A DNA stretch of 41,816 nucleotides, from contig JAWXUE010000010.1 in assembly GCA_044432925.1 (NCBI GenBank), positions 1 through 41,816 on the forward strand, written 5' to 3'. The notes beneath the pieces are model-generated. The model was not told the origin of the DNA. It worked only from the letters and a program-made list of their open reading frames with translations, and did no database searches. Made by a program: the position numbers and the translations under genes. The DNA comes from JAWXUE01 sp044432925. GTDB taxonomy: Bacteria > Bacillota_I > Bacilli_A > Acholeplasmatales > Anaeroplasmataceae. This document shows positions 33,565 through 41,816 of this stretch, piece by piece (within the stretch, counting starts at the first letter, position 1; every line of letters starts with the position of its first letter).

Positions 33565-35253
33565 TTAAATATCCATATCAGTATCTACTAAATATTCATC
33601 AGTAAATAAATTTGTTGAAACATTATTACAATGATCTGCTATTCTTTCTAAGTTAGCAAGAATCTCTACAAATGAATACGATGTATTAGTACATTCTTTT
33701 TGATTTAAACGCACGAAATGTCTTTTTCTATATCTTACTTCCATAGCATCTACATCTTTTTCTAACTTAAATACATTTGTTAATTCTTCTTTATTTAATT
33801 CTACTAAAGATGTTGAAGAAATAGAAATCATTTCTTCTACTTTAGCAAATATTTTAGTTAATTCATTTATTGCTTTTTCAGTATACGCTTCATTAGTTTG
33901 GTTTTCAATATTAAACTCTACTATATTAGTACAGTGATCACCAATTCTTTCTAAGTCTCTAATAATATCTAAACACTTAGAAATTTGAGTTGAAGTTTGT
34001 TCATCTGGATTATGTTTAATCATTAAAGTTAAATAATCATGAATCTTTTTATCTAAACTATTTATTTGATCTTCATACTTTTGTGCTTTTTCTAATAACT
34101 TTTCATCATATTCAAATGTTGAAGTTTTTGCTACATTAAATAACTTAATACATCTTAAAGCCATTTGTTGTACAGATTTCTTAGCTACTTCTAAAGCAAG
34201 TACTGTTGATGCTTCAATAATTGATTCATCTAATAATACATCTTCATGTTCTTCATCTTCATTTGTTTTAAATACTTTTTGAGCTAGTAACACTAATTTT
34301 TTAACAAAGAAATACATTATAAATGTTGTACATAAATTAAATATCATATGCGCAACAGCAATAGTCATACTAGGATCACTTCCTATAGGGCCTAATATTT
34401 TATCTTCAATTAATTGTACTAAGTTTGTAAAAGGAATTAATACTATCATAAAGAATACAGATCCTAATACATTAAACATAAAGTGAATAAACGCTGTTTG
34501 TTTAGCTTCTTTAGACCCTCCAGCAGACGCTAACATAGCTGTAACTGTTGTACCTATATTTGAACCTAATAAAATAGCGATTGCACCAGCTAAAGGAAAA
34601 CCTCCAGCTCCATATAAACTTTGTAATATCCCAATAGCGGCACTACTAGATTGAACAACTGCTGTAACAATTGCACCTACTGTAACACCTAATATAGGAA
34701 TATCTCCTAGAATGAAAAATAAATCACTTGCTTCTTGATTATAAACTGTTGTGATTTGTTTTAATCCATCACCCATTAATTCTAAACCATAAAATAATAA
34801 TCCAAAACCTAATATTGCACTTCCAAATGTTTTTATTTTTTGTTTTTTAGAGAAAAACATTAGTATTGCACCAATAAATATAATTAATAAAGAATATGCA
34901 CCAATATCTAATCCAATTAAAAACGAAGTAACTGTTGTACCTATATTAGCACCCATTATAATACCAACTGCTTGAGGTAGTGTCATTAATCCACTTCGAA
35001 CAAAACTAACTACTAAAGCCGTTGTACCTGAAGATGATTGTATAACTACTGTAACAAGTGCACCTATAAGAATTCCTTTTAAAGGAGTACTTGTTGTTTT
35101 TTCAATTAAATTCTTCATTTTATTTCCAGCTAATGCTTTTAACGAGTTACCCATCATCTCAATACCTAATAAGAATACGGCTACTCCTCCTAATACTGCT
35201 AATAGTACTGCAACCCAACCATTAAAATCTAATCCAGCGTCTAATAAATACAT
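33565..35253 (-). CDS. Na/Pi cotransporter family protein with PhoU domain
   Basis: A 562-residue membrane protein of the NptA/PNaS family, which couples sodium to phosphate movement. Two inverted repeats each carry the QSSS motif (VVIQSSSGTTALV near 70 and VVQSSSAAIGIL near 200), followed by GANIGTTVT and GSNIGTTVT. About eight hydrophobic segments fill residues 10-320. Residues about 345-555 form a helical, charged PhoU-like domain with DIIRDLERIGDHCTNIVE and LANLERIADHCNNV, the usual metal-binding signatures. This N-transporter, C-PhoU fusion is common in Firmicutes. No pst operon or pho regulator is adjacent. Its promoter is at 35303-35331, divergent from the murE-like gene. Confidence 0.92.
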   Translation of the reverse strand: MYLLDAGLDFNGWVAVLLAVLGGVAVFLLGIEMMGNSLKALAGNKMKNLIEKTTSTPLKGILIGALVTVVIQSSSGTTALVVSFVRSGLMTLPQAVGIIMGANIGTTVTSFLIGLDIGAYSLLIIFIGAILMFFSKKQKIKTFGSAILGFGLLFYGLELMGDGLKQITTVYNQEASDLFFILGDIPILGVTVGAIVTAVVQSSSAAIGILQSLYGAGGFPLAGAIAILLGSNIGTTVTAMLASAGGSKEAKQTAFIHFMFNVLGSVFFMIVLIPFTNLVQLIEDKILGPIGSDPSMTIAVAHMIFNLCTTFIMYFFVKKLVLLAQKVFKTNEDEEHEDVLLDESIIEASTVLALEVAKKSVQQMALRCIKLFNVAKTSTFEYDEKLLEKAQKYEDQINSLDKKIHDYLTLMIKHNPDEQTSTQISKCLDIIRDLERIGDHCTNIVEFNIENQTNEAYTEKAINELTKIFAKVEEMISISSTSLVELNKEELTNVFKLEKDVDAMEVRYRKRHFVRLNQKECTNTSYSFVEILANLERIADHCNNVSTNLFTDEYLVDTDMDI

Positions 35254-35302
35254 ATTAAATCCTCTTTACATTTTCTATTTTTTTCCAATTTAATTCATTT
35301 TA

Positions 35303-35331
35303 ATTATATTATATATTTTTTTTTATAGCAA
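35303..35331 (-). promoter_or_regulatory. Promoter of the Na/Pi cotransporter-like gene
   Basis: On the minus strand TTGCTA (35326-35331), a 17-bp spacer and TATAAT (35303-35308), in the divergent region shared with the murE-like gene. Confidence 0.5.
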
Positions 35332-35385
35332 TCATTTTTGTATAAAATATTAATAAATACAAATAATTGTATTAGGTGATATAAA

Positions 35386-36735
35386 TTGGAAAAATTTAAG
35401 AAATATACAAGTGTAGAAATTAATAGCAAAAAATGTAATAAAAATAGCATTTTTATTGTATTAAATGATAAATATTCAAATAATACTCATTATATAAATG
35501 ATGCAATAACTCATGGTGCTACTTTGATAATTTCTAATTATAAAATTAATTGTAGTGTTAAAAATGTTGTATATAAAAATATTTATTATATATTTTATAA
35601 ATTATTAAACTTCTTTTACCCTAATAATATAAAACTAATAGGAGTAACAGGGACAGATGGAAAAACATCAACTTGTTTAATGATACAATCATTAATATCT
35701 CAAAATTCAAATTGTGGATATATAGGTACTAATGGAATTATTTTTAATAACAATGTTAGAGAAATTAATAATACCACACCTGATATTGTAACTATAAGAA
35801 AATCGTTGTTTGAAATGTATGTTACAGGAGTAAAGTATGTAGCTATGGAGTGTTCTAGTGAAGGTATTTTATCTAATAGACTTTTTAGTTTAGAATTTGA
35901 TTCTATTGTATATACAAATATAACGCATGAACATTTAAACACTCATAAAACAATGGATAACTATGTTGAAACTAAATTAAGTTTAATAAAAAGAATTAAA
36001 AATAACGGTTTAATTATAGTTAATGGTGATGATTATTATTTAACAAAAATAAGAGGTAAAAATGTAATTACTTACGGATTATATAATGCAGATTGTGTAG
36101 CTCATAATATTAAACAATCAATAAATGAAACAAAATTTGATTACAAATATAAAACAAATAATGTTGTTACTATCCCTTTTTTCGGTAAATATAACATCTA
36201 TAATTTCTTAGCCTCAATACTAGTACTAGAACAGTTTAATCTAAATTATAATCTTGATTTTAATTTAATGAATAAAATAAATGGAAGATTTGAATTAATA
36301 AAATCTGCTAATAAAGAAGTTGTAATTGATTTTGCTCATACTCCTAATGCACTAGAAAATTTACTTAAAAATATTAGACAAGTAACAAGAAAAAATATTA
36401 TTTTAGTAATGGGTTCTAGTGGAGGTAAAGATGCTTCAAAAAGACCTTTATTAGGATATATTGCTGATAAGTACGCATCTGACATTATTATTACAAGCGA
36501 AGATCCTAAGAATGAATTAATAACAAATATCTTTTATGACCTAACGACTAAAATAAAAAAAGAGTACTATTTAGTACTCTTTAGAAAAGATGCAATTAAG
36601 ATGGGTTTAGAGTTATGTGATGAAAATAGTATATTAGTAATTGTGGGTAAAGGTGTAGAAAATACTGAACAAATATACAATATTAAATTCCCCCACAACG
36701 ATTACTTATACACTAAATCATTACTTAATGCCTAA
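35386..36735 (+). CDS. murE: MurE-like UDP-MurNAc-dipeptide ligase
   Basis: Adds the third residue of the peptidoglycan stem peptide, using ATP. The 449-residue chain has a short N-terminal substrate domain (about 1-80), the Mur ligase loop GVTGTDGKTST (about 86-96), TTPDIVTIRK, MECSSEG, NGDDYY, GRFELI near 300 and the HTPNAL motif near 320 (VIDFAHTPNALENLL). Where meso-diaminopimelate enzymes have DNPR, this protein has SEDPKNE (near 371), so the added residue may not be meso-DAP and cannot be fixed by eye. The start is TTG at 35386, with AGGTGA six bases upstream. The end overlaps the convergent RNase H gene by 15 bases. It is the one cell-wall gene in the window, arguing that the organism makes peptidoglycan. 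Confidence 0.85.
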   Translation: MEKFKKYTSVEINSKKCNKNSIFIVLNDKYSNNTHYINDAITHGATLIISNYKINCSVKNVVYKNIYYIFYKLLNFFYPNNIKLIGVTGTDGKTSTCLMIQSLISQNSNCGYIGTNGIIFNNNVREINNTTPDIVTIRKSLFEMYVTGVKYVAMECSSEGILSNRLFSLEFDSIVYTNITHEHLNTHKTMDNYVETKLSLIKRIKNNGLIIVNGDDYYLTKIRGKNVITYGLYNADCVAHNIKQSINETKFDYKYKTNNVVTIPFFGKYNIYNFLASILVLEQFNLNYNLDFNLMNKINGRFELIKSANKEVVIDFAHTPNALENLLKNIRQVTRKNIILVMGSSGGKDASKRPLLGYIADKYASDIIITSEDPKNELITNIFYDLTTKIKKEYYLVLFRKDAIKMGLELCDENSILVIVGKGVENTEQIYNIKFPHNDYLYTKSLLNA

Positions 36736-37071
36736 AGCATCTTTAGCAAGCCTATCAGCTAAATCATTATATTTATCATTTGAATGACTTTTTACTTTAA
36801 CAAAATTAACTTTTATTTTCTTCTTTGCTTCTTTAGCAAAATCTACATATCTTTTTGTTGCTTCACTATTAGTTTTCCATTTTCCGTTATACCATTTTTC
36901 AATACCTTCATAATCATAATAGATACTTACTTCTTTTACTCCTAATTTCATTAAATAATTAATCATAAAAGCAGCACCTTTTATTTCTCCGGAAACATTT
37001 CTCATAGAAGCATATTCTTCATCATCAAATTTCTTTTTAAAATGAGTTTCTTTACAATCCATTAAAAGTAC
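36721..37071 (-). CDS. rnhA: Ribonuclease H-type protein, N-terminus lost in the assembly gap
   Basis: The C-terminal 116 residues of an RNase HI-fold protein, which cleaves RNA in RNA-DNA hybrids. Visible active-site elements are the glutamate in MRNVSGEIKGAAFMI, the aspartate in IYYDYEGIEKW and the final His and Asp in VKSHSNDKYNDLADRLAKDALG. The first catalytic aspartate (the usual FVDGS strand) lies in the missing part. The frame continues by chance through the 100 N into the alcohol dehydrogenase fragment, so any 398-residue product spanning the gap is an artefact. The start is not in the sequence. The end overlaps the murE-like gene tail to tail. Confidence 0.85.
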   Translation of the reverse strand, partial: VLLMDCKETHFKKKFDDEEYASMRNVSGEIKGAAFMINYLMKLGVKEVSIYYDYEGIEKWYNGKWKTNSEATKRYVDFAKEAKKKIKVNFVKVKSHSNDKYNDLADRLAKDALGIK

Positions 37072-37171
37072 NNNNNNNNNNNNNNNNNNNNNNNNNNNNN
37101 NNNNNNNNNNNNNNNNNNNNNNNNNNNNNNNNNNNNNNNNNNNNNNNNNNNNNNNNNNNNNNNNNNNNNNN
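37072..37171. other. Assembly gap of exactly 100 N
   Basis: A run of 100 undetermined bases, the usual placeholder for a scaffold join of unknown length. It interrupts an alcohol dehydrogenase gene and an RNase H gene. The missing parts of the two genes (at least about 135 codons for the dehydrogenase alone) need more than 100 bases, so the true gap is longer. Confidence 0.97.
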
Positions 37172-37917
37172 AAACTTCCTGCTAACATTAGATTTGCTCT
37201 TGCTTCATAATCACATGGATTATTAATCGCAATCATACCATTATCAACAACTGTTTTTAATATACCGATAGCTACTTCTGATGTAAATTGTATTGTATAT
37301 TTAGGATTAAAGAATCTTTCTAATGTATGCATCATTATATCTACTATTCCATTTGCAGTTTGATATTTAGAAACTGTGTAAGTTAATTTAGGATTTAAAA
37401 TAGAAAAAACTGGTCTAATTTTATTATTATTGAAACCTCTTTTAATTTTAAGTTCTAAATCACTTAAAACACAACTACTACTTAATTCACTTCCTGCTGC
37501 ACTTAATGTAAGTACTGTTGCTACATCAATAAATTTAGTAGGTTCTACTTTTCTTTGTAATATATCTAAAGGGTTAATATTTTCTAATTTTGTAGCAGAA
37601 ATGGCTTTTGCTGTATCGATAACAGAACCCCCACCAATAGCTAATATTAAATCAATATTTACATCTTTAAATTTTTCATTTGTTTCTAAAACGAAACTTA
37701 TTTTAGGATTAGGTTCTACTCCACCTCTTAAATGATATGATACATTTAATTGTTTTGTAATTTTTTCAAGTAATCCACTTTTAACTACTGAATTTTTTCC
37801 ATATACAATTAAAATATTTTTATATCCATATTCATCTATAATTTTACCAATATTATTTTCTTGATCTTCACCAAAATATACTTTAGTAGGTGAATAGTAA
37901 ATTGAATTATTAATCAT
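37172..37917 (-). CDS. Iron-containing alcohol dehydrogenase, C-terminus lost in the assembly gap
   Basis: The N-terminal 248 residues of a group III (iron-dependent) alcohol dehydrogenase of about 385 residues, an NAD(P)H oxidoreductase of the YqhD/butanol dehydrogenase kind. It begins YYSPTKVYFGEDQ, has the nucleotide-binding GGGSVIDTAKAI (near 97) and the metal strand GIVDIMMHTLERFF, which supplies Asp and His ligands. The other two histidines lie beyond the gap. TLSAAGSELSSS replaces the more usual T.xxTGSE. GAGGGG precedes the ATG at 37917. It follows pyk on the same strand, beyond a terminator, and fits regeneration of NAD during fermentation. Confidence 0.9.
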
Positions 37918-37943
37918 AATATTTCCCCTCTTCTTTAATATAG

Positions 37944-37980
37944 AAAAAACTATAATTATTTAACATAATCATAGTTTTTT
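37944..37980 (-). terminator. Terminator after pyk
   Basis: Arms AAAAAACTAT (37944-37953) and ATAGTTTTTT (37971-37980) with a partly paired interior, 18 bases past the pyk stop, giving a U tract on the minus strand. Confidence 0.75.
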
Positions 37981-37998
37981 ATTTATATTTTTATTTAA

Positions 37999-39384
37999 TT
38001 ATTTAATAGTGATGAATTCTAAAGAAGTTTCAGTAACTTTTAATACTAAATCACCTTTTGCTAAATCCATTGCTTTAGTAGCAACTTTTAAAGCATCAGT
38101 AGCTTTCCCAACAACCGCAGTTACACCCCAAGCTAAAGATAAACCAGTAGCTTCAGCAGCTGTAGCAACAGCAGCGAATACATTTGCACAAGGACGGAAT
38201 GCAGAAACTTTATAAGCTAATTCTTCAGTACCTTCAACAACGATTGCATCAACAGTATAGTTTAATGCTAATTTAGCAGCAGCTAATCCCATTGCAGCAG
38301 CAGTATCATTTTCTTCAGTGATTTCAATAGCATTTTCTAATTTTGCTTCATAATCAATATAGAATTCTGCTTCTTCATCAATTTTTGACATATAAGTAAC
38401 AGCTTGAACTGGGAAATCACCTTGAGCAGATTCACCAGATAACATTGTAGCACCTGTACCATCTAATACTGCATTATGGCAATCTGTTGCTTCAGCTCTT
38501 GTAGGTCTATGGTTATTGATCATAGAATCTAACATTTGAGTAGCACAGATAACAATTTTACCTGCAGCTTGACATTTTTCGATCATTTCTTTTTGGATTG
38601 CTGGTAATTCCCAAACTGGAACATCAACACCTAAATCTCCACGAGCAACCATTACACCATCAGATAAAGCAATGATTTCATCCATGTTTTCAACACCTTC
38701 AGTGTTTTCGATTTTAGAAATTACTTTAATTCTAGTATTCCCTTGAGAAGCTAATAATTCTCTTAAGTCAACTAAATCTTGAGCACGTCTTACGAAAGAA
38801 GCAGCTAAGAAATCAACATCTTGTTTACATCCAAAGATGATATCTGTACGATCTTTTTCAGAAATGAATTCCATTCCTAATTTAACACCTGGAACATTAC
38901 AGTTCTTTTTGTTTTTTAAACCGTGAGTATTATCTACTGTACAAACTAATTCATTATTTTTAGTATCTTTTGATTTAACTGTTAAAGCTAAGTTTCCATC
39001 TTCGATTAAGATTTTATTATCAACGTTAATTTCGTTGAATAATCCTGGGTAAGATAAAGCAATTTTAGAAGCATCTTTAGCTACATAAGAATAATCAAAA
39101 GTTACTCTTACTTCTTTTCCAGCTTCCATATTTAATACTTTAACTGAAGGATCAACTAATCCAGTTCTGATTTCAGGACCTTTAGTATCTAATAAAATAC
39201 CAACATGAGTTCCTAATTTTTTGTTTAATTCTCTAACATTGTTAATTCTTAATGTTTGTTCTGTTTCATCACCATGAGAGAAGTTCATTCTCATAACGTT
39301 CATTCCAGCTTCAATTAATTTAGTTAACATTTCTTGTGATTCACTTACTGGACCAATTGTACATACTACTTTAGTTTTTTTCAT
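37999..39384 (-). CDS. pyk: Pyruvate kinase
   Basis: The last glycolytic step: phosphoenolpyruvate plus ADP to pyruvate plus ATP. The 461-residue chain has KVVCTIGPVSES, MNFSHG (about 33-38), DTKGPEIRTG, the catalytic-lysine segment ISKIENTEGVENM, MVARGDLGVDVP, ATQMLDSM and RPTRAEATDCHNAVLDG. The C-terminal allosteric domain is present, but the extra PEP-utilising-like domain of Bacillus enzymes (about 585 residues) is absent. It starts 15 bases after pfkA, with AGGAG, and shares its promoter. Tight pairing of pfkA and pyk is common in Firmicutes. Confidence 0.97.
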   Translation of the reverse strand: MKKTKVVCTIGPVSESQEMLTKLIEAGMNVMRMNFSHGDETEQTLRINNVRELNKKLGTHVGILLDTKGPEIRTGLVDPSVKVLNMEAGKEVRVTFDYSYVAKDASKIALSYPGLFNEINVDNKILIEDGNLALTVKSKDTKNNELVCTVDNTHGLKNKKNCNVPGVKLGMEFISEKDRTDIIFGCKQDVDFLAASFVRRAQDLVDLRELLASQGNTRIKVISKIENTEGVENMDEIIALSDGVMVARGDLGVDVPVWELPAIQKEMIEKCQAAGKIVICATQMLDSMINNHRPTRAEATDCHNAVLDGTGATMLSGESAQGDFPVQAVTYMSKIDEEAEFYIDYEAKLENAIEITEENDTAAAMGLAAAKLALNYTVDAIVVEGTEELAYKVSAFRPCANVFAAVATAAEATGLSLAWGVTAVVGKATDALKVATKAMDLAKGDLVLKVTETSLEFITIK

Positions 39385-39399
39385 TTGTTTTCTCCTATT

Positions 39400-40350
39400 T
39401 TATTGTATTTTCTTAATGATTCCTAAAATGCCTTTATTTTCTTTTGACATTTTAAGTGCGTCTTCAAACTTAGTATGAGTAATCTCGTTGTCAATTATTC
39501 CAACTGCTACTCCTTTTTCACCTTGTTCTAAAAGATCTACCGCATAAGAACCCATTCTAGATGCTAATAAACGGTCTTCTGGTGTTGGTATACCACCACG
39601 TTGAATATATCCTAAAACTGTAGCTCGACATTCATATCCACTATGAGTCTCTACTTCTTTAGCTAATTTATGTACGTCTGTGATGTTTTCGGCAACTACA
39701 ACTATAGCATGCTTTCTACCTTCAAGACGATTTGCTTTTAAAGATTCTAATAAATTCTTTTTATCAAAACCTGTTTCTTGTGTTATTACATATTCAGCCC
39801 CACAACAAATACCAGCATAAATACTTAAGTCACCACAATTACGTCCCATTATTTCAATAATAGAACATCTTTGATGAGAACTTGATGTATCTCTTAATTT
39901 ATCAATTGCATCTACTGCTGTGTTTAATGCTGTTGAGAATCCGATAGTATATTCTGTACTAGAAATATCATTATCTATTGTACCAGGTAATCCAATACAG
40001 TTAATTCCCATTTCAGTAAGTGCTAATGCACCTCTATAAGTACCATCTCCACCAATTGTAATTAAACAATCAATATCATGCCACTTAAGTTGTTTGATAG
40101 CTAAGTTTCTGATTTCAAGTTCAGTAAACTCTGGTAATCTAGCAGTACCTAAGATTGTCCCACCACGATTTAATGTTTCACTAACATCAACCCTAGTAAA
40201 CTTCTTTAAGTTTCCTTCTACTAAACCTTTGTACCCGTCATAAATTCCATACACTGTATATCCTTTTACTAAGGCCGCTCTTACTACAGCTCTAATCGCT
40301 GCATTCATACCTGGAGAATCTCCCCCTGAAGTTAATACTCCAATGCGCAT
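39400..40350 (-). CDS. pfkA: ATP-dependent 6-phosphofructokinase
   Basis: Phosphorylates fructose 6-phosphate with ATP, the committing step of glycolysis. The 316-residue size is usual for bacterial PfkA. Visible motifs are GVLTSGGDSPGMNAAIR (4-20), the ATP-type GGDGTYRGA (near 103) with glycine rather than aspartate at the discriminating position, PGTIDND (glycine not lysine, again ATP-type), EIMGRNCGDL and YIQRGGIPTPEDR. It is followed closely by pyk and is divergent from a PPi-type phosphofructokinase, so the cell has both versions side by side. AAGGTGA precedes the ATG. Confidence 0.97.
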   Translation of the reverse strand: MRIGVLTSGGDSPGMNAAIRAVVRAALVKGYTVYGIYDGYKGLVEGNLKKFTRVDVSETLNRGGTILGTARLPEFTELEIRNLAIKQLKWHDIDCLITIGGDGTYRGALALTEMGINCIGLPGTIDNDISSTEYTIGFSTALNTAVDAIDKLRDTSSSHQRCSIIEIMGRNCGDLSIYAGICCGAEYVITQETGFDKKNLLESLKANRLEGRKHAIVVVAENITDVHKLAKEVETHSGYECRATVLGYIQRGGIPTPEDRLLASRMGSYAVDLLEQGEKGVAVGIIDNEITHTKFEDALKMSKENKGILGIIKKIQ

Positions 40351-40374
40351 ATCATCACCTTCATTTCCTATTTA

Positions 40375-40402
40375 ATTATAACATAAATTCAAAATTTAAC
40401 AA
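40375..40402 (-). promoter_or_regulatory. Promoter of the pfkA-pyk operon
   Basis: On the minus strand TTGTTA (40397-40402), a 16-bp spacer and TGTTATAAT, an extended consensus -10 (40375-40380). Confidence 0.7.
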
Positions 40403-40525
40403 TATTTTTTATATTCTATTTTTTATTATTTAAATAATATGAGTGTTTTACAATATTTCAAAATTAACTTATTGAAAAAAAGTGGATTTTTTTAATAGTT
40501 TTTTGCTATTTTATTATTATTTTTA

Positions 40526-40554
40526 TTGACATATACATTAATTTTACATAAAAT
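40526..40554 (+). promoter_or_regulatory. Promoter of the PPi-phosphofructokinase gene
   Basis: Consensus TTGACA (40526-40531), a 17-bp spacer and TAAAAT (40549-40554), about 36 bases upstream of the ATG with AGGAGG at 40578-40583. Confidence 0.75.
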
Positions 40555-40590
40555 AGATATTGTAAATTAACAAAAATAGGAGGATTTATT

Positions 40591-41816
40591 ATGCAAATTT
40601 TAAAAGGTGCAGCTGTTTTAGGTCAATCAGGAGGACCTACATCAGTAATTAATGCAAGTGCTGCTGGAGTATTCTTAGAAGCTTTAGCACAAGAAAACAT
40701 CACTCAAGTATATGGTGCTGTACACGGAATCAAAGGAATCTTAGAAGAAGATTTCTATGATATGAGTAAAGAAGATATTTCTGAATTAGAATTATTAAAA
40801 ACTACTCCATCTTCATCAATCGGTTCTGTTAGATATAAATTAAAAGATTTCAAAAAAGATGCTACTGATTATGAAAGATTATTAGAAGTATTCAAAAAAT
40901 ATGATATCCGTTATTTCTTCTACAATGGTGGAAATGATTCAATGGATACTTGTAACAAAATTTCTAAATTCTTTAAGAAAAATGATTATGAGTGTATTTG
41001 TATGGGAGTACCTAAAACAATCGATAACGATTTAACAGGTACTGATCACTGTCCAGGTTATGCAAGTGCTGCTAGATATGTTGCTACTTCATTAATGGAA
41101 TTATACCAAGATGCTACTGTTTATGACATTCCAATGATTACTGTTGTTGAAGTTATGGGTAGAAATGCTGGTTGGTTAACTGCAGCTGCTCAATTAGCTG
41201 TATACAAAGGTCAAGGACCAGATTTAATCTATTTACCAGAAATTGAATTTTCAATGGAAAAATGTATTGAAGATGTTAAAAATGTAATGAAAACTAAAAA
41301 CAAAGTTATCATCTGTGTTTCTGAAGGTGTTAAAGATAAAGATGGTAAATATTTACCTGAAATGTTCGGTGAATTAGCTAAAGATGCATTCGGTCATGCT
41401 CAATTAGGTGGTACTGGTCAAGTTTTAGCTGATCAATTAAAAAATGAATTTGGAACTAAAGTTCGTGCTGTAGAATTCTCTTTATTACAAAGATGTGCTG
41501 CTCACTTAGCTTCTAAAGTTGATGTTACTGAAGCATTCACTGCAGGTAAAAAAGCTGTTCAAGCTGCTGTTAAAGGTAAAACTGATAAAATGGTTTGTTT
41601 TGAAAGATCAACTGATTCAAAAGGTAGATACAAATGTAAATACAAATTAGTTAACTTATCAAAAGCTGCTAATACTGAAAAAACTGTACCATTAGAATGG
41701 TTCAATGAAAATAAAACAGGATTAACTCAAGATTACATTGATTATGTACTTCCTTTAATTCAAGGTGATATGAAAGCTCCATTAGAAGATGGTCTTCCAA
41801 GATTCGCTAAATTAAA
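40591..41816 (+). CDS. pfp: Pyrophosphate-type 6-phosphofructokinase, cut by the right edge
   Basis: The first 408 codons of a phosphofructokinase that uses pyrophosphate reversibly. It begins MQILKGAAVLGQSGGPTSVIN. The discriminating positions are both PPi-type: GGNDSMDT (Asp where ATP enzymes have Gly) and PKTIDNDL (Lys where ATP enzymes have Gly). EVMGRNAGWL and LQRCAAHLAS are present as well. No stop occurs before the window ends, so the C-terminus is missing. Strong promoter, perfect AGGAGG and a G/C-rich codon choice relative to neighbours suggest high expression. It is transcribed away from pfkA across a 240-bp region. Confidence 0.93.
   Translation, partial: MQILKGAAVLGQSGGPTSVINASAAGVFLEALAQENITQVYGAVHGIKGILEEDFYDMSKEDISELELLKTTPSSSIGSVRYKLKDFKKDATDYERLLEVFKKYDIRYFFYNGGNDSMDTCNKISKFFKKNDYECICMGVPKTIDNDLTGTDHCPGYASAARYVATSLMELYQDATVYDIPMITVVEVMGRNAGWLTAAAQLAVYKGQGPDLIYLPEIEFSMEKCIEDVKNVMKTKNKVIICVSEGVKDKDGKYLPEMFGELAKDAFGHAQLGGTGQVLADQLKNEFGTKVRAVEFSLLQRCAAHLASKVDVTEAFTAGKKAVQAAVKGKTDKMVCFERSTDSKGRYKCKYKLVNLSKAANTEKTVPLEWFNENKTGLTQDYIDYVLPLIQGDMKAPLEDGLPRFAKL

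Noticed and set aside
36721..37917. A single 398-codon alcohol dehydrogenase-RNase H fusion gene
   Set aside because: The frame is held open only by 100 N. The two halves are fragments of unrelated proteins.
1..41816. CRISPR array, tRNA or rRNA genes, transposase or phage genes
   Set aside because: I saw no regularly spaced direct repeats, tRNA-like cloverleaf, rRNA sequence, transposase motif or phage structural gene on either strand.

Overview
The window is a strongly AT-rich stretch of low-GC Gram-positive chromosome. TGA is used as a stop (for example at 12263-12265) and tryptophan is TGG, so the code is standard rather than the Mycoplasma code. Shine-Dalgarno sites of the GAGGTGA type, BspA/DUF285 and InlB-type surface repeats, lipoproteins, a PPi-dependent phosphofructokinase and a Mur ligase suggest an uncultured or host-associated member of the Bacillota (Erysipelotrichia, RF39 or Acholeplasma-like lineages). 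Lineage is inference. A run of exactly 100 N at 37072-37171 marks a scaffold join in a draft or metagenome assembly.

Layout. Positions 1-3500 hold a flavodoxin-like gene, convergent with a small minus-strand group: DUF285 repeat protein, msrA, an HD hydrolase and a two-helix membrane protein. Positions 3600-11700 hold two large superfamily 2 helicases (one TOTE primase-helicase-like, one SNF2), a signal-less BspA-type LRR protein, an aromatic-acid-exporter-like membrane protein and two unrecognised small proteins. Positions 11.7-28.8 kb form the most distinctive region, with two minus-strand operons. The first is an ABC ATPase plus a large FtsX-like permease. The second is about 13.6 kb with six genes: two MacB-like ATPase-permease fusions, a 1011-residue and a 1496-residue lipoprotein with InlB-type repeats, a NEAT-like type I membrane protein and a small membrane-anchored protein. 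Both operons start at a good promoter followed by the same palindrome, AGTAAGCGNNYGCTTACT: one copy before the first operon and two copies 32 bp apart before the second. A roughly 80-base structured repeat also precedes each promoter.

Positions 28.9-41.8 kb are mostly housekeeping: rlmD, sdaA, uvrB, a Na/Pi-cotransporter-like gene, a murE-like ligase, a partial RNase H, a partial iron-type alcohol dehydrogenase, the pfkA-pyk glycolytic pair, and a divergent PPi-type phosphofructokinase that runs off the right edge.

How the genes may work together. The shared operators suggest that one repressor, not encoded here and perhaps of the TetR type, controls a cell-envelope regulon of three MacB/FtsX-type mechanotransmission modules and very large surface lipoproteins. 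This is the best candidate for an undescribed system in the window. The helicases are individually interesting, especially the TOTE-like one, whose primase domain lacks the recognisable catalytic residues.
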